Origin: Aptenodytes patagonicus
Lineage: Eukaryota; Chordata; Aves; Sphenisciformes; Spheniscidae
Length of the DNA stretch: 64,000 bases
Assembly: GCF_965638725.1 (NCBI RefSeq)
Contig: NC_134951.1
Span: forward strand, 73,039,068-73,103,067
Direction: 5' to 3'
Both the position numbers and the translations under genes were made by a program. The notes under the pieces were generated by a model that had not been told where the DNA came from, did no database searches, and worked only from the letters and a program-made list of their open reading frames with translations. Shown one piece after another: positions 28,901-40,700 of the stretch; position 1 is the stretch's first letter, and each line of letters begins with the position of its first letter.

Positions 28901-30747
28901 GAGGACTTCAGTCCCCACAGCTGAGGAGCTGAAGTTCCCTCTAGCATTTAGTGGATTTATGACTGCGCTTCACACTACTTCCATCTGTGAGAGAGAACAG
29001 CTGTCACTTTCCTTGGGTGGTTTGGGGAACCGAGACGGAGGTAAGCCAAGTTTGCTCAGCACTGCAAAACAAGTGTGGGAATGGAAAGCCCTTGAATTGT
29101 AAACTAGTGCTCTTCTACAGCTGGACTATCTTCCCTGCTGGCAATCTCTTAACTATTCAGTGGCTGTGGATCATTCAGTAGTACATGGTAGTGGTCCCTA
29201 CTGGTTATTTAGTCCTTGAAATGACCTCTGCTTGATGGGGTTCCTGTGCCTGCAGAGAATTCGTCAGGATCATATTTAAGAACAACACTAAAAACTTAAG
29301 TCTGCAAATTAGCATTGAAGAAAAACATCCGGTTGGATATTTCTCTGTCCAGAATGAGTTTTAATTTTCTGTTAAGATTTTTAGTGAGCACTTTGATCTG
29401 TTTGGAGTGATTCCACTTTCTTTTTGTGGTAACAGAAGTGGTCAGGGTCTAGATCTTATTTCTGTTTAATTCTCCTGGATTAGAATGTGCACAGTTCTTC
29501 TTACTGGAGAAGGGGGAAGGAAACAGTTTGAGCTGTGGTGCGGAAAAATTGTGTAAAGAGAGGCTCAAGGTTTGTGGTTTGCAATGTTTCCACTGCCTGC
29601 TCCATTGTGCGCATATAGAGTGTGGTCTCTTTGGGGACAAAATATGCGCGCTGTTGTCACCTTTTGCAGCAGAAGGATGAGTAGACAGCTGCAGGAGGGA
29701 AAGTCTCTGCGGGGTTGTAATCATTGGAACAAAGCTGTTATCTTCTACAGATTTTGGTAGAGTCAGATTTACATGTGGCACTTCTTTCAAAATATCTTCC
29801 TACATATTTCCCAAGAGCTTTTTAGCTGTATGTAATGTTCCTTTTGGATTTCCGTGTATGTGATAGGGCAGGATTGGGAAAGGATACTTAAATATTTAAT
29901 CTGACTGCCATTCATGGGATTAAAAATTGGTTATAACTAGTGCTTTCTTGATTACCTTATATAACTGGAATCTCTAACATTTTACACAACTGAATGCTGT
30001 TCCAGCATAACCAGCTTCTACCACGCTTTGGTTAGATAGAGCTGATGGAGTTGTGCACAGAAACTAGGTGTCTTCTTACACTGTCTTTATCTCATCTCGG
30101 AGCATAAGAAGTCCAAAGGAGCCTCCCACTGAAACCTGAGCTCTCCAAAGGGCGAGCCCTGCATGCACGTGTAGGTGCCTGCTTCCCTTTCTGCTGGAGG
30201 AGGTCACTCCACCAGCTGTCACGTTCTGGTCTCTAAACCAGCACTTCATCCAGCTGTAACACAGTGGCTGGGTCAGGGAGTGTGCTGCTGATATAAATCT
30301 TCCATGGTCCAGTGAGTAGTTAAGTTAAACACGCTATGGCTGGTGGAGGCTGGGTCATACACTGGTTCAAATTTTTTATGTGGGTTTAGGCTATAGAGAA
30401 ATCTTGAACTGCTTCACTTGAGTGTTTCTGGCAGGCAGCCTAAGGGATGGGATAGAAAGGCTTTTGTAAATACACTGCTGTACAAACGTATGCTTAATGT
30501 GTGCACGTATATATAGTATGTATTAAACAAGTAGCTTGCACAGCAGAAGAGCCGAGCAGCTGTTCTGCATGTGGCTGGGGCATGGTCCTGCTTCCCAGCA
30601 GAGCCCAGCCCTTGCCCTCTCCTGCCGGGTGTCGCCAGCCCCAGAGCACGGCAGCAGCAGCACCCTGCTGTGGCCTCCCTGGCTCCCTGCGGCCGTGCTG
30701 GAGCTGCAGGGGGAGCAGTGCCCCAAGCCCTGCTTTGGGGTGAAGAA

Positions 30748-30748
30748 G

Positions 30749-30786
<38 letters not shown>

Positions 30787-30787
30787 G
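30748..30787. repeat. (GTT)n microsatellite
   Basis: A perfect GTT trinucleotide array of about 13 units. It directly follows a GC-rich segment (about 30580-30745). Open frames across it on either strand are poly-Val/Leu or poly-Asn artefacts. Confidence 0.97.
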
Positions 30788-31229
30788 ATCTTCCAGCTCA
30801 GGATTTCTGAGAAAGCAAACATCAGCACTTAATCTATAGGGATTTTCCTTCTGAGTGTGGACAAAAGCTCTCAGTTATAAAGATTGTTTAGCAGGAAGCA
30901 CTTATTGAGAAGAAAGAAAACATCCTGGATAAAATTTGAATTCCAGATGTCAGTAACAGAAAAGAAGGTGGTTAGGGGGAATGCCAAAGAAAGCACTGCA
31001 TCTCTCATCTTCATTAGGTTAAGCAAGTGTAGCTCCATTACTGTCAATACCATAAATGACTCCTTCCTGAAAGGATTAACAAGGCAACCCATAAGATATG
31101 AATTTTCAGGTAAGCCTGAGCAATGCACAGCAGCCTGGTATAAGACGTAAGAACCACTTTTCAGTAAGAACCACAGTGATTTAAAATTCAGCATCAGGCT
31201 GGTAGTTAAGAAACAAAATAAGGTAACTT
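30788..31229. other. Sequence upstream of the ancient CR1/L3 relic
   Basis: A-rich plus strand with no clear landmark. It may be a further decayed 5' part of the relic that follows. Confidence 0.3.
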
Positions 31230-33105
31230 TAAAGAGCGGACCTAAATGATATGAAAACGTGTGTTGAGAGAAAAATAAGAGGAGCAGCTATAAAAGGACT
31301 GTTTGAAATGGCATCAAGGCTGTTTAAATGTGCCATCACTAGAAACTAAGAGTAAATGTTTACCACCTGTCAAGGAAGATTTAAAAAGTACCAATAATAA
31401 AATTAGTATGTGTAAACAGCGAATTACAAGAGTCTATCAGAAATAAAAAGATGTTTGTCAAAAAATGGAAGTCACATCCAATAGAGTAAAATGGAAAAGA
31501 CCATAAGTTCTGGTAAATAGTTGTTAGTTGTCTTGGTTTGATTGCTAAAGTCATAAAAAATGGGGGACACACCAAAATCCTTTCAGATCATCAAAAACAG
31601 AAACCAGAGAAGGTTTTGATACTGTTTGAGTTGTAAAAGAAGTGGGAAAAGATGACAAGACCATAAGAAACAGTGTTAAATGAGTCCTTGTACTAAATGT
31701 TTCTAGAGGAGAGCCTTTTTGTGTGAATGAAATCTGAGGAACTGTCTCAAACTGAAATACTACAAGGATATCTTTTTAAAAGAAGTAAGCAAAAAAGGCT
31801 GATAGATCATTAGCCTTTGGCAACTGGCAGTATTGATGCAGAATTCTAAAGCAACTGGGAAAAGGAAATGCTAAATTATATACAGTGGTATGTAACTTAT
31901 TAGCTGAATTAATTACAGGGTACCAAAGGAATAGAAAGTGGCAAATTAATAACCAGATGGATTCACAAGTACCAAGTGAGAGTAATCCTAACTTTGAGTT
32001 TTTTGGGGTAAAGATGACATTTTTCACAAACCCAGAGTTATTTGGATTAATGAGCAAACCTGACCCAAAGGTGCATCTGGTTGATAGAGGATGTAGTGCC
32101 ATAGGTGGGTTAATTCAGATCAGGAGTACACTTCTGAAGCAAATCTCCTGATTATCCCCACTTACCTTGCTGTGGTTCACACAGTAGACTGATCTCACGT
32201 TATACGAAATGAGTATAAAATTAAACCAGATGTGCTCCAGAAGTGCACTGCTTAATCAGTCCATGAGACTAGACTATGGCTACTCATTTGCAATACTTGC
32301 GTGCGTGTCAGATCCTTGGCATCACTTATTTTGCTCTACAAATTCATCGTTGTTGGCCTGCTGCACTACTTGCCCAGGTACATATCGGTGCAGTGGACTT
32401 GGATTTCCAGAAATCTTTTGGCAGGACTATTGCCAAAGGCTTGTGACAGCTAGACAGCTACAGGTCTTTTGTGGGTTAACAGCTAATTAAAAGATGGGAA
32501 GTGAAGGTCAGAAAAAAGGTACGGAAAAGGGGAACTAGGGTTTCGGTACATTGGGGCTCCTCAGCTTGAAAAAGAGGATTGAGAGGTAATGTGATAAAGG
32601 TCTGCCAGTTGTGACTGGCACAGAGGTGGTTACAGGGCGGCAGTGAATACTCATTTTTTAATAGGAAAACTAATATGCACCATTTATTAAAAAAAAAAAA
32701 CAAAACCCAAAACCAACCAAAACCAAAAAGCCCCAACCAAACAAAAAACCACAACAAACCTGACAGTAAATTTAAGGAAAAAGGAAGTACTTTTTCACAC
32801 ACCACACAATTAAATTCTGGGAGTTGGTGTGGATTTTGTCTTGCTGAATGTATAAATGAGTTCAAAAAGCAAGGAGAAAAGTTTCTGGAAGGAGAGGCTG
32901 TTGAGAGCTGTTGCATACAACGAAGCTGTGCAAATCTTCCTTCAGGATGTGCCCAGACTGTGGAATGGCAGAAGTCCCCATGGAGGCCTCTCTTTACATT
33001 GTCTCTATTCCTGTGCTCTCTATTTTGGTATCTGCTGTTGGCCATTGTCAGAGACAGGGTCTGGGATTACCTTTACTCTGATCCAGTTCAGAGCATTAAA
33101 TAAAA
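31230..33105 (+). mobile_element. Ancient CR1/L3-type LINE relic
   Basis: Fragmentary but ordered matches to an amniote-age CR1/L3 element run through this block. Pre-RT blocks include AGGAGCAGCTATAAAAGGAC and CTGAGGAACTGTCTCAAACTG. A TGGTATGTAACTTATTAGCT block follows. The palm-like stretch GTGCAGTGGACTTGGATTTC leads into CCAGAAATCTTTTGGCA, comparable to the DLDFQKAFD palm motif. After it come CAGCTTGAAAAAGAGGATTG, TTCACACACCACACAATTAA, TGTATAAATGAGTTCAAAAA and the characteristic 3' end GGCCATTGTCAGAGACAGGG with a TCTGATCCAGTTC ending. No open frame survives. An A/C-rich tract at 32689-32760 interrupts it. The 3' half is confident; the 5' limit is uncertain. Confidence 0.8.
32689..32760. repeat. 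A-run followed by A/C-rich tract
   Basis: Twelve A then irregular CAAAACCC/AAAACC units, with only one G. It sits inside the ancient LINE relic and accounts for an otherwise unexplained gap in its similarity. Confidence 0.85.
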
Positions 33106-33261
33106 ATTCCAAATTTATTTCCTTTTCAAACCTGACATGTAAGTAATTCAGAAAAAATAATCCATGAGATCAATTTTCTTCAGCTTGTTATCAAAGATAC
33201 AGGTGCTTCACCTCTGCATCCCCTTGGGACACCCATATTATCCATACTTCTTTTTATATAG

Positions 33262-33266
33262 TAGCC
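33262..33266 (+). repeat. Target-site duplication of LTR A, left copy
   Basis: TAGCC immediately before TGTCC, repeated at 33827-33831 after the LTR. Confidence 0.85.
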
Positions 33267-33505
33267 TGTCCTGGTTTTGGCTGGGATAATTTCCTTCCTA
33301 GTAGCTGGTACAGTGCTGTGTTTTGGATTTAGGATGAGAATGATGTTGATAACACACCGATGTTTTAGATGTTTTAGTTGTTGCTAAGCAGTGCTTACAC
33401 TAGTCAAGGACTTTCCAGCTTCTTATGCCCTGCCAGCCAGAAGCTGGGAGGGGGCACAGCCAGGACAGCTGACCCAAACTGGCCCAAGGGACATTCCATA
33501 CCATG

Positions 33506-33513
33506 TGACGTCA
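33506..33513. promoter_or_regulatory. CRE palindrome in LTR A
   Basis: A perfect TGACGTCA, the full-length binding site for CREB/ATF factors, lies just upstream of the TATA-like site. LTR B has the same octamer in the same context. Confidence 0.75.
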
Positions 33514-33640
33514 TGCTCAGTACGTAAACTGGGGGGAGTTGGCTGGGGGGCAGTGACCGCTGCTCGGGAACTGGCTGGGCATCCATTGGTGGGTGGTGAG
33601 CAATTGCATTGTGCATCACTTGCTTTGTATATTCTTTTAT

Positions 33641-33672
33641 CATTATTATTATTATTGTTATTATTATTATTT
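33641..33672. repeat. (ATT)n microsatellite within LTR A
   Basis: An interrupted ATT array in the downstream half of the LTR, at the position homologous to the longer array in LTR B. Confidence 0.9.
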
Positions 33673-33691
33673 TCCCTTCCTTTTCTGTCCT

Positions 33692-33697
33692 ATTAAA
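33692..33697 (+). terminator. LTR A polyadenylation signal ATTAAA
   Basis: ATTAAA within TATTAAACTGT, at the same position as in LTR B, marking the likely R region. Confidence 0.6.
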
Positions 33698-33831
33698 CTG
33701 TCTTTATCTCAACCCATGAATTTTACTTTTTTTTTTTTCCTGATTCTCTCCCCCATCCCACTGGGGCAGGGGGAGTGAGCAAACGGCTGTGTGGCGTTTA
33801 GCTGCCTGCCGGGTTAAACCACAAGATAGCC

Positions 33832-36800
33832 TTGGGCCAAGGACTCTAGAAAGTGTCAGGGATGAAATCTGCACAAGTATGCTCTTGAACAACGTTGCAT
33901 TGCCTTGTAACAGCCAAGGAAGCTTGCTTTAATTCTGGAGATCCTGCTGGTGCTGTGAAGACTTGCGCAGGGCCTCTCAGACTTGTGCACCACCTGTAAC
34001 CTCACCTGCAGAATCTTGCTGTAGTATCCAGCTGTGGGAAGTGCCTTGCTCATACTGTCTCTGTGTCAGCCTTGGGAGCGACGTTGCCCTGGGCATTTGG
34101 GCCAAAGCTCAGTGGTAGCAGGGAGGTGGCTGGTGGGGTGCGGGGCAGGTGGAGGAGTGCTTTGCCAAGGAGTAAGACAAGCAAGAACGCCCATAGGATA
34201 CCTTGGTAGTTTCTGGCTGTGGGGAGCACCGGGGACGTTACAGCTGTGGTTACAACTGTTGTAGCAGGCTGTACCACAGGAAGGGAACTACTTTCAAGTG
34301 ATGACACTGGGGAAAACACGTAGAGCTCCTTAGAGAGCTGAAATTGGAAGCCAGGTGGGTGGGTGTCTTAGCAAGCAGAAACTGCCCGGGGGGCTGTGGA
34401 GAACTCCTCAAAAGATATGGTGCTCTTCTAAGTTTCAAAGGTCCTTTGAACTCTTCAGCAAAGAACTGGTGCAGGCTCTTGGAGAAAAGGTGTGTGGCAA
34501 AGCAGGAATCTGTACCATTGGCTTGTCTAATCACATCTTCTGTCTTGCCTTCCCACTTCCCCTTTTTCACTCTTTCCATAACCATTCACTTTTGTTCCCC
34601 TTCATCTCTTTTTTTGAATAGACAAGGAATTTCTATATAACAGGAGCTGTTGGAACTAAAAATACCATATGTGAGCTTGAAGTGGTTTTTTTTTTTTTTT
34701 TTTTTGAAGTGCTGTTATGCCCAAACCCTTGCATGATGAGTTGTTTGAGTCTCAGCAGCTGCTTATAGAGGTGGAACAACTCTGTAAGAGTAGCGGGGGG
34801 GTGGAGGAGCTCTGAGCCCTGCTTGAAGTGTCGAAGGACGGTGTGTGGCAACGCCACTGAGTCACACTGGCTGCGGGGGCGGAGAGCAGCAGAAGGGCTC
34901 TTCGTCTGCTTTGTTTCCAATGGCTTGAATCTTGCTGCTTTCAGAGGAGCTTGCCCAAAGACTGGTCAGTTCCGGTATAAAAGGAAAACAAATTTCTGCT
35001 AGTTGGTGATGAGCTTGAAAGTTAGAGTTGACAATACCATAGATAACATTGTCTTTTTAATCAAGGAATATTTGGAAGGCTTTTCTGAGAGCTGGTTAAG
35101 CAATTGCTCCCTTATGACAAAGCGGAAATGATTGGGGTATCCTCAGTGTGCCTGCACAGGAAGTTTTCAGTGCTTTTGCACAGAATTGCTGTCATTAACA
35201 ATGTGAAAGTGTTGGTAGAGGTGTCACACAATTTCTTAGGGTTTTGTTTCTTTAGTGAGGGTACAATCTAGTCCTAACATTTTTCACGTGCCTCATCTAT
35301 ACAATGGGCTTAAGTGAGCTGTCTTCCTTTTAAGGTGTTCAGAGATCTCCAGACTTAAGTCTTTACCAAGGTGAAGTGCTCTGTTGAGGCACATGTGAGC
35401 CTCGAAGAAAAATGCCTTGGTAAAAAAGGAACGAGTCTCAATTACATTTCTTGAAGCCTAGTGCTTAGGTACTAGCATAGGAGCCTATTCAAAATAGAGA
35501 GAGATATTTTAACCACTAGACCACAATGACTCAAATGTTTACTAAGATGTATCACAAAATGCTTTTATTCCCTTCTCTCACCTTATGGCTGACTTGATGA
35601 TGAAAAATGCAAATAAGCTGGGGGAGCGGCGGAAGGGTAAAAATCATAGCTCGGCAGAAAGAGTGACTGGAAAGCATCCTTCACCCTCCTCATCCTGGTA
35701 TGTTTGTTGCTGTGCCAGGGACAAATGCTGTGGGGGAGGAAGAGAAAGAAAGAGGAAGTAGCAATTGCGGATGCTTTGCAACCTCAGCAGAAAATACTGA
35801 TGAGAAATGACAAACACGCAGCTGATGCTGGTGCTCTTCCTGGTGAACGTGTCGGCATTGCTGCATCACCCCCTTTGCTCCTTGGAGGTGTGAGAGCTCA
35901 GCAGTCAGCTTCCCTCAGCCCAAGAACACACACAAAGGAAACAAGCCTGGATGGAACTTGATTTGGGAAATTCAGTTAATCCACATGAATATAGACGATG
36001 TGTATACACCTAATGATAGTATCATTTGAAAAGCCATTACTTGATAAATAGATATGCAAACAAAAAGACCACGGTATGTCAGTCTTTTCTTACCAATGTT
36101 TCAAAAATTGACCTTTTGCAAGTTAAAGATTTTTGAAGGTGGTGATTAGGCTCTGCGTTTCAGATGGCTGTATCGTGACAGTATTTGAATTTAAATGCAG
36201 CTCATGTGACCCTAAAGTATGATTGAATTCAATGCACTCTCGGTGACTTACATACAAAGTCATTAAAGTTTATTGATGAATTGTTGATGAAGTGTTGAAT
36301 TTGATGACACAAGTCAATGGCTGCATTGGCTTTTTATCTATTTATCTTACAGCTGGAATGGGACATCCTTCTTTTGGGTTCTTTGTAAGTAATTAAATAG
36401 GCTAGCCTTAGGAAGCCTAAAGCACAACTCTAGAGTTATTTGAAAGAATAAATTTGATATGTGAAAAAAAATTTTTTTCAGAAGACTTTCAAACACTTTA
36501 AAATATTTCCATTTTCAAGAAATATACTAGTTTTTTTCCTTTTTAACTTTTGCTTTTGCAAAATGACCCTGTGTTTGGAATAGAAACAGTTGAGCGAGAA
36601 TGCAAAAAGTGTGTGTATTGTTGGTTTATTTTTCCTATTTAACTATTTTTTTCTTCTCAAGTGTTACATCCAGCAACTACCTTCTTTTCTCGAATATTTT
36701 TTTAAATATGAAATAGTTGTATAAAGGTCTTATTCCTTTTTCTGTCTGTGAAAAACATGCTTTAAAAACTTTAAGTTTGGATGACTTGGCAGAACAACTG

Positions 36801-37120
36801 AAATGTATGAAGGAGCCGGATGTGTTGGCCTAGTGAGAAAAGAAAACTTCTAAAGGAGCGTATTTTTGAAGGTGTATAGTCTCAGTTTATTACCGTATCC
36901 CTAACAGTGGTATTTTGTGGTTGGATTTTAGCATAGATTTTTACAAGTGTGCTCAAGTACACAGGTCCTCCTAAACTTGTGTTTGTATTCATACATGTCC
37001 TGCTTTTTGAAAATATATGCATCTTTCTACTTCTGGGAAGACTCTTTAATATCTTCGCTACAGGTTTGTGGATGATCTGCTGGTCAGAGGTAGGTTTGGA
37101 TCTAACAGGGAATGACAGGC
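33832..37120. other. Intergenic stretch, no gene recognised
   Basis: Unique sequence with a T20 run at 34686-34705. The phrase TTTTAACCACTAGACCAC at about 35509-35526 is the inverted A-box-like head of a tRNA-derived SINE, and GCCTCATCTATACAATGGG near 35292 resembles a MIR/L2 3' part in the opposite sense. Both are too short to call as elements. Confidence 0.35.
34686..34705. repeat. Poly-T run (20 bases)
   Basis: A homopolymer of twenty T. It may be the reversed A-tail of an unidentified retrocopy, but nothing recognisable adjoins it. Confidence 0.9.
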
Positions 37121-37765
37121 TCATTGCACCACCCAGGTTGGAGGGGAGCTCAGGAGCTCTCAGTCCAAACTCCTGCTTACAACAAGCTCAGCTGTGAGCT
37201 CAGACCAGCTCGCTCAGGGCTTTATCCTGTCCAGTCTTGAAAACCTCCAAGGATGGAGACTGCACAACCTCTCTGGGTGACCGGTCCCACCGTCCTCATG
37301 GGTAAAGAGGTTTTCTTTATATTCAGTCTGAAGCTCTCCTGTTTCTATTTCTGCCTGTTGTGTCTCACCCTTCTGCCATGCCCCACTGGGAAGAGCCCAT
37401 CTCCATCACCTTGCTGACCCCCCTCATAGGTGGTAGAGGGCTGCTGTTAGATGGCCCCTGAAGCTGTCCATTCTCTAAGCTGGAAATGTCCCAGTCCCCC
37501 AGCTTCTCGCAGGACCAATGCTCCAGCTCCAACCATCTTGGTGTCCCCTGCTGAGCTTGTTCCAGTTTGTCACCATCTTTCCTATACTGGGGGAGTCCCA
37601 GACTGGATACAGTATTTAGATGTGGTTCAAACCAAGCAAAGAGGGATAATTATGCCCCTAGATTTCCTGGCTATGCTCCCATCAATATAGTCCAGGATGC
37701 TGCTGGCCTTCTTGCAAGCCCACCACACTCCCAGTGTATCTGGAACACCCAGTTTCTGTCACAGG
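37121..37765 (-). mobile_element. CR1 LINE 3' fragment, older subfamily
   Basis: The plus strand reads as the complement of a CR1 3' region. In order it shows CACCCAGGTTGGAGGGGAGC (3'UTR), CTTGAAAACCTCCAAGGATG, CTGCACAACCTCTCTGGGTG, CGTCCTCATGGGTAAAGAGG, CCAGTTTGTCACCATCTTTC, ATACTGGGGGAGTCCCAGAC and CTGGCTATGCTCCCATCAAT, then CCAGGATGCTGCTGGCCTTC. This corresponds to the C-terminal part of ORF2 plus the 3'UTR on the minus strand. The block wording differs from the 1.6-kb and 8.8-kb copies, so it is another subfamily. There is no long open frame and the 3' terminal octamer repeat is lost. Confidence 0.9.
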
Positions 37766-40700
37766 GTTATTGATGAAATTGTCCATGTGAATATTTACAA
37801 TGGGAAGCTGTTGCAGGCTTTCTGGCAGGTCAATGCATTTTGAAGGTATACAGCCAAAACAAGCAGCAGTAGCATTAATATGACCGGAACTGCTGAAGGC
37901 TTTTTATCAGAGATGAAAGGAAAGCAGTGGCATAAGGTTGTGCAAGACATCACTTTGAAGCAAAGACTGGGATTTAGGATTCTGTACATATGTTAAACTC
38001 CTTGATTAGTATAGTGCTGCAATAAAACCAGTGTCTAATGTTTAACTTTGGCAACTGTTTGTTTTCAAGGCATTTAAGCACTTTTCTGGTCACTTTAAAG
38101 ATGTTCTGTTTTTCTTTTCTGATAATGCTGTCATTATAAAGATAGCTAATATACTGCCCTCCCGTGAAACATTTAATCTGAGGAACTCCAAACGCTTTAG
38201 AGGTATTAATTAGCAAATTTTCATAACATTCCTCCATGTAGGTAATTACTGTGCACCTCCTTTAAAAGTGTGGAGGTAAAGCTGTGGAAGTGGTCGGTTC
38301 AAAGTCAAGCGAGTCGGGGCTGGAGCCTTCAAGTGCTTGTTCCCTGCTCAAAGGCTGCCAGTCCCATGTCGTCCATCAGCATTTTATTCTCAAAGTCTCA
38401 CACTGGGATTCAGCCAAGTGGTAGAGGTAAAAACATAGCTGACTTCCTCTCCTTTCATTTTGCAAATAATGCTTCTACAAGGTTGACTTGATCTAAGGGA
38501 GGGAGAAATACAAAACTGAAGTGATGTGTACAAAACTCAACCGTTCTCTCAACACTGGAGTGTTCAAGGGCTGGTTAGTGCTCTCAGTTTCAAGTCCACT
38601 TCATTATGTGAAACAAGTTAAAATAGCAAAGAAACGTCACAGAGGAAGCTGGAACATCTTTATTGCTTAGAAGGAAAACTTTATGGTAGTGGGAGTTGCT
38701 AGCTTTCAATCATAAATGTTAAGTGCCAGCAGCAACTGGTTTGCATGTAACAGATGGGTATGGCAAATATGAATCACACTGGTTGACAGAGACTCATCTC
38801 ATCCCACTTGTGGTCTCCGCAGCCTGTGGCAGAAGTCATGCAACCAATAGGGTTAGTTTGTAAGTGATATGTAATCTGCTCAGTGGCTTTCCCATACGTT
38901 TTGGTACATTCCTTGGTTACTTAGTTGGCTGAATAGGCAAAGGAAGGCTCAAATGATACCTTACTTTCCTGTCTGGTAAGAAACAAATACTCACAGAGCA
39001 TTTTTGAATAAAAAAGATAGTGTCTAATGGGATTCCATTGCAAATAAGCTGCAAACTGGGCCACTTTTTTCCTGATTCCTGTGACAACTGCTGCTCGGCT
39101 CAAGGAGAAAATACAGACGCTATGTCTTCAATTTTCAACCAGACAGATGTGTTTTCCCTCGTGTAATGCCCAGATCCAATGGATTTGAAATCTGCTGTAG
39201 GAACACAATGGAAAAGTAGTTTAACCTGCCTGCTTTCACCAAGCCTTACTCTTCTCATATCTGTGAGCTGCCCTCATGTTCCTGGTACATATGATTTTGG
39301 TTATTCTGCTTCCACAATCCTCTGCTTCCCCACGGGGAGCTTGCCAGATAAATGGAAATTGGCAATTCCTAAATTTTTGTGGTTACTCCCCCCCCCCTAA
39401 ATTTTCTTGTGTCCTGTAGCCATGTTGCCAAGCTGTCAAGGACTTGGAAGTCCCTTCAGAAATCTCTCTTCTGCTCCAGCCTCCCGCACCTACCTGGATG
39501 GAAGCCTAGTGATTTCTACAGCATGTATTTGCACAATTTTATGCATCATTTTTTAACTCTTTGCATCACTCATCCTGCTGAAATTTTTATTCCTGTGATG
39601 TGTAACACCTGCCTCAAAAGTTGGTGAAGGTCTCTTTGTGTGAGAGTGGCCATAAGAAGCTAGTAAAACTGAGAGAATAATTTTCTTATGCTGTGAAATT
39701 TGCTGTGTATATTTCAACCTAATTTTCCTGGAAATTACCTTATTTTTTGCTCTCTGCACGCAGTGAATCACTATTTGCTCTGCTTCACAGAGTAATATTT
39801 TCAATTCTGCACCAACTTCCAGACTCAGTTCACTCACAGCAGTGAGTTCCAAATACTGTGCTCAAACCCACTTCCTTCTGTCCATTTTATCACCTTTAAT
39901 TGTTTGTTCCTTCCCTTTTGTGTTTTATATGTCTGAGAAATTGTTGTATTATCCCTATATAAATAATAACTTTAAATATTTATGTTGAATCCCTTATCAG
40001 TTATTCCACATTACAAAGCATTGTTTGTATTAAAATCCATCTTCCTACAGGAGCTTTTTTTTCCCCTGGCAATTCTTGATCATTCTTTTAACTCTTTGCT
40101 GTTTAGTCTTACAGAATTCTTTCTATTGTTTTTTGGTGATGGTTATTTTACATAATATTCCACATAAAACTGCCATTGAGTTAAACAAAAGCATTCTTAA
40201 ACCCATTATATTATTCACCATTCCTTTCCTCATTTGTCTGAACATCTTGTTCTGTTTTTGACCACAGCTGAACACTAAGCAGAAGCTGCCTTTGAACATG
40301 TCATACACCTCCTTTTTTAAGTTTATTTGCAACAGCAGAGCTATTAATTAGTTAATTAGTTCAGTATTTTCCACTTCAAATGTTATTAATGGAAATTTAA
40401 CAACAAAGGTGCATATACTTACCTTTGTCTTACTGTCTGTCTTCAAATGATACATTGGGAAGAAGTCTTTACAGACATCACCTTAGCTATGGATTGGAAA
40501 AGTGGAAAATGACTCCATTGGTAAAGGGCGGGGGGGCGGGAAGAGAAAACAACATAAAATAAGTTTATTAGTATATTCTGAAGGATATACGAGTGCTTTC
40601 CAACACTGATACAAAGTACCATATGCATGCAATACAAATACCAGTCACCGAATGTGATGCATTGAGTTACATAGTCAATAGCTAAAAAGCAAACTAAATT

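Larger units (their letters stand above)
20463..30747. other. Intergenic stretch, no gene recognised
   Basis: Mostly AT-rich unique sequence. A C14 run lies at 23692-23705 and a possible old repeat at 25846-25930. GC rises near 24200-25000 and 30550-30745 without a recognisable CpG-island promoter. Open frames up to about 126 codons (for example 25407-25787 minus, 27221-27568 plus) show no known motifs. Confidence 0.4.
33267..33826 (+). mobile_element. Solo LTR A of an avian endogenous retrovirus (ERVL-like)
   Basis: This 560-base element starts TGTCCTGGTTTTGGC and ends AAACCACAAGA. It is flanked by a perfect 5-base target duplication TAGCC (33262-33266 and 33827-33831). The terminal CA has become GA. 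Inside are a palindromic CRE (TGACGTCA, 33506-33513), a degraded TATA-like site TACGTAAA about ten bases downstream, an (ATT)n array at 33641-33672 and an ATTAAA polyadenylation signal at 33692-33697. A 9-base tandem duplication (ATGTTTTAG, 33360-33377) is absent from LTR B. No retroviral coding sequence adjoins it, so it is a solo LTR left by recombination. The 5-base duplication fits ERVL-type integration, but the family assignment is from memory. Confidence 0.92.

Noticed and set aside
30523..30832. Open frames across the (GTT)n array on both strands
   Set aside because: They are homopolymeric Val, Leu or Asn products of the microsatellite.
32476..33045. 189-codon minus-strand open frame
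   Set aside because: It lies antisense across the ancient CR1/L3 relic and its A/C tract; the protein is low complexity without domains.
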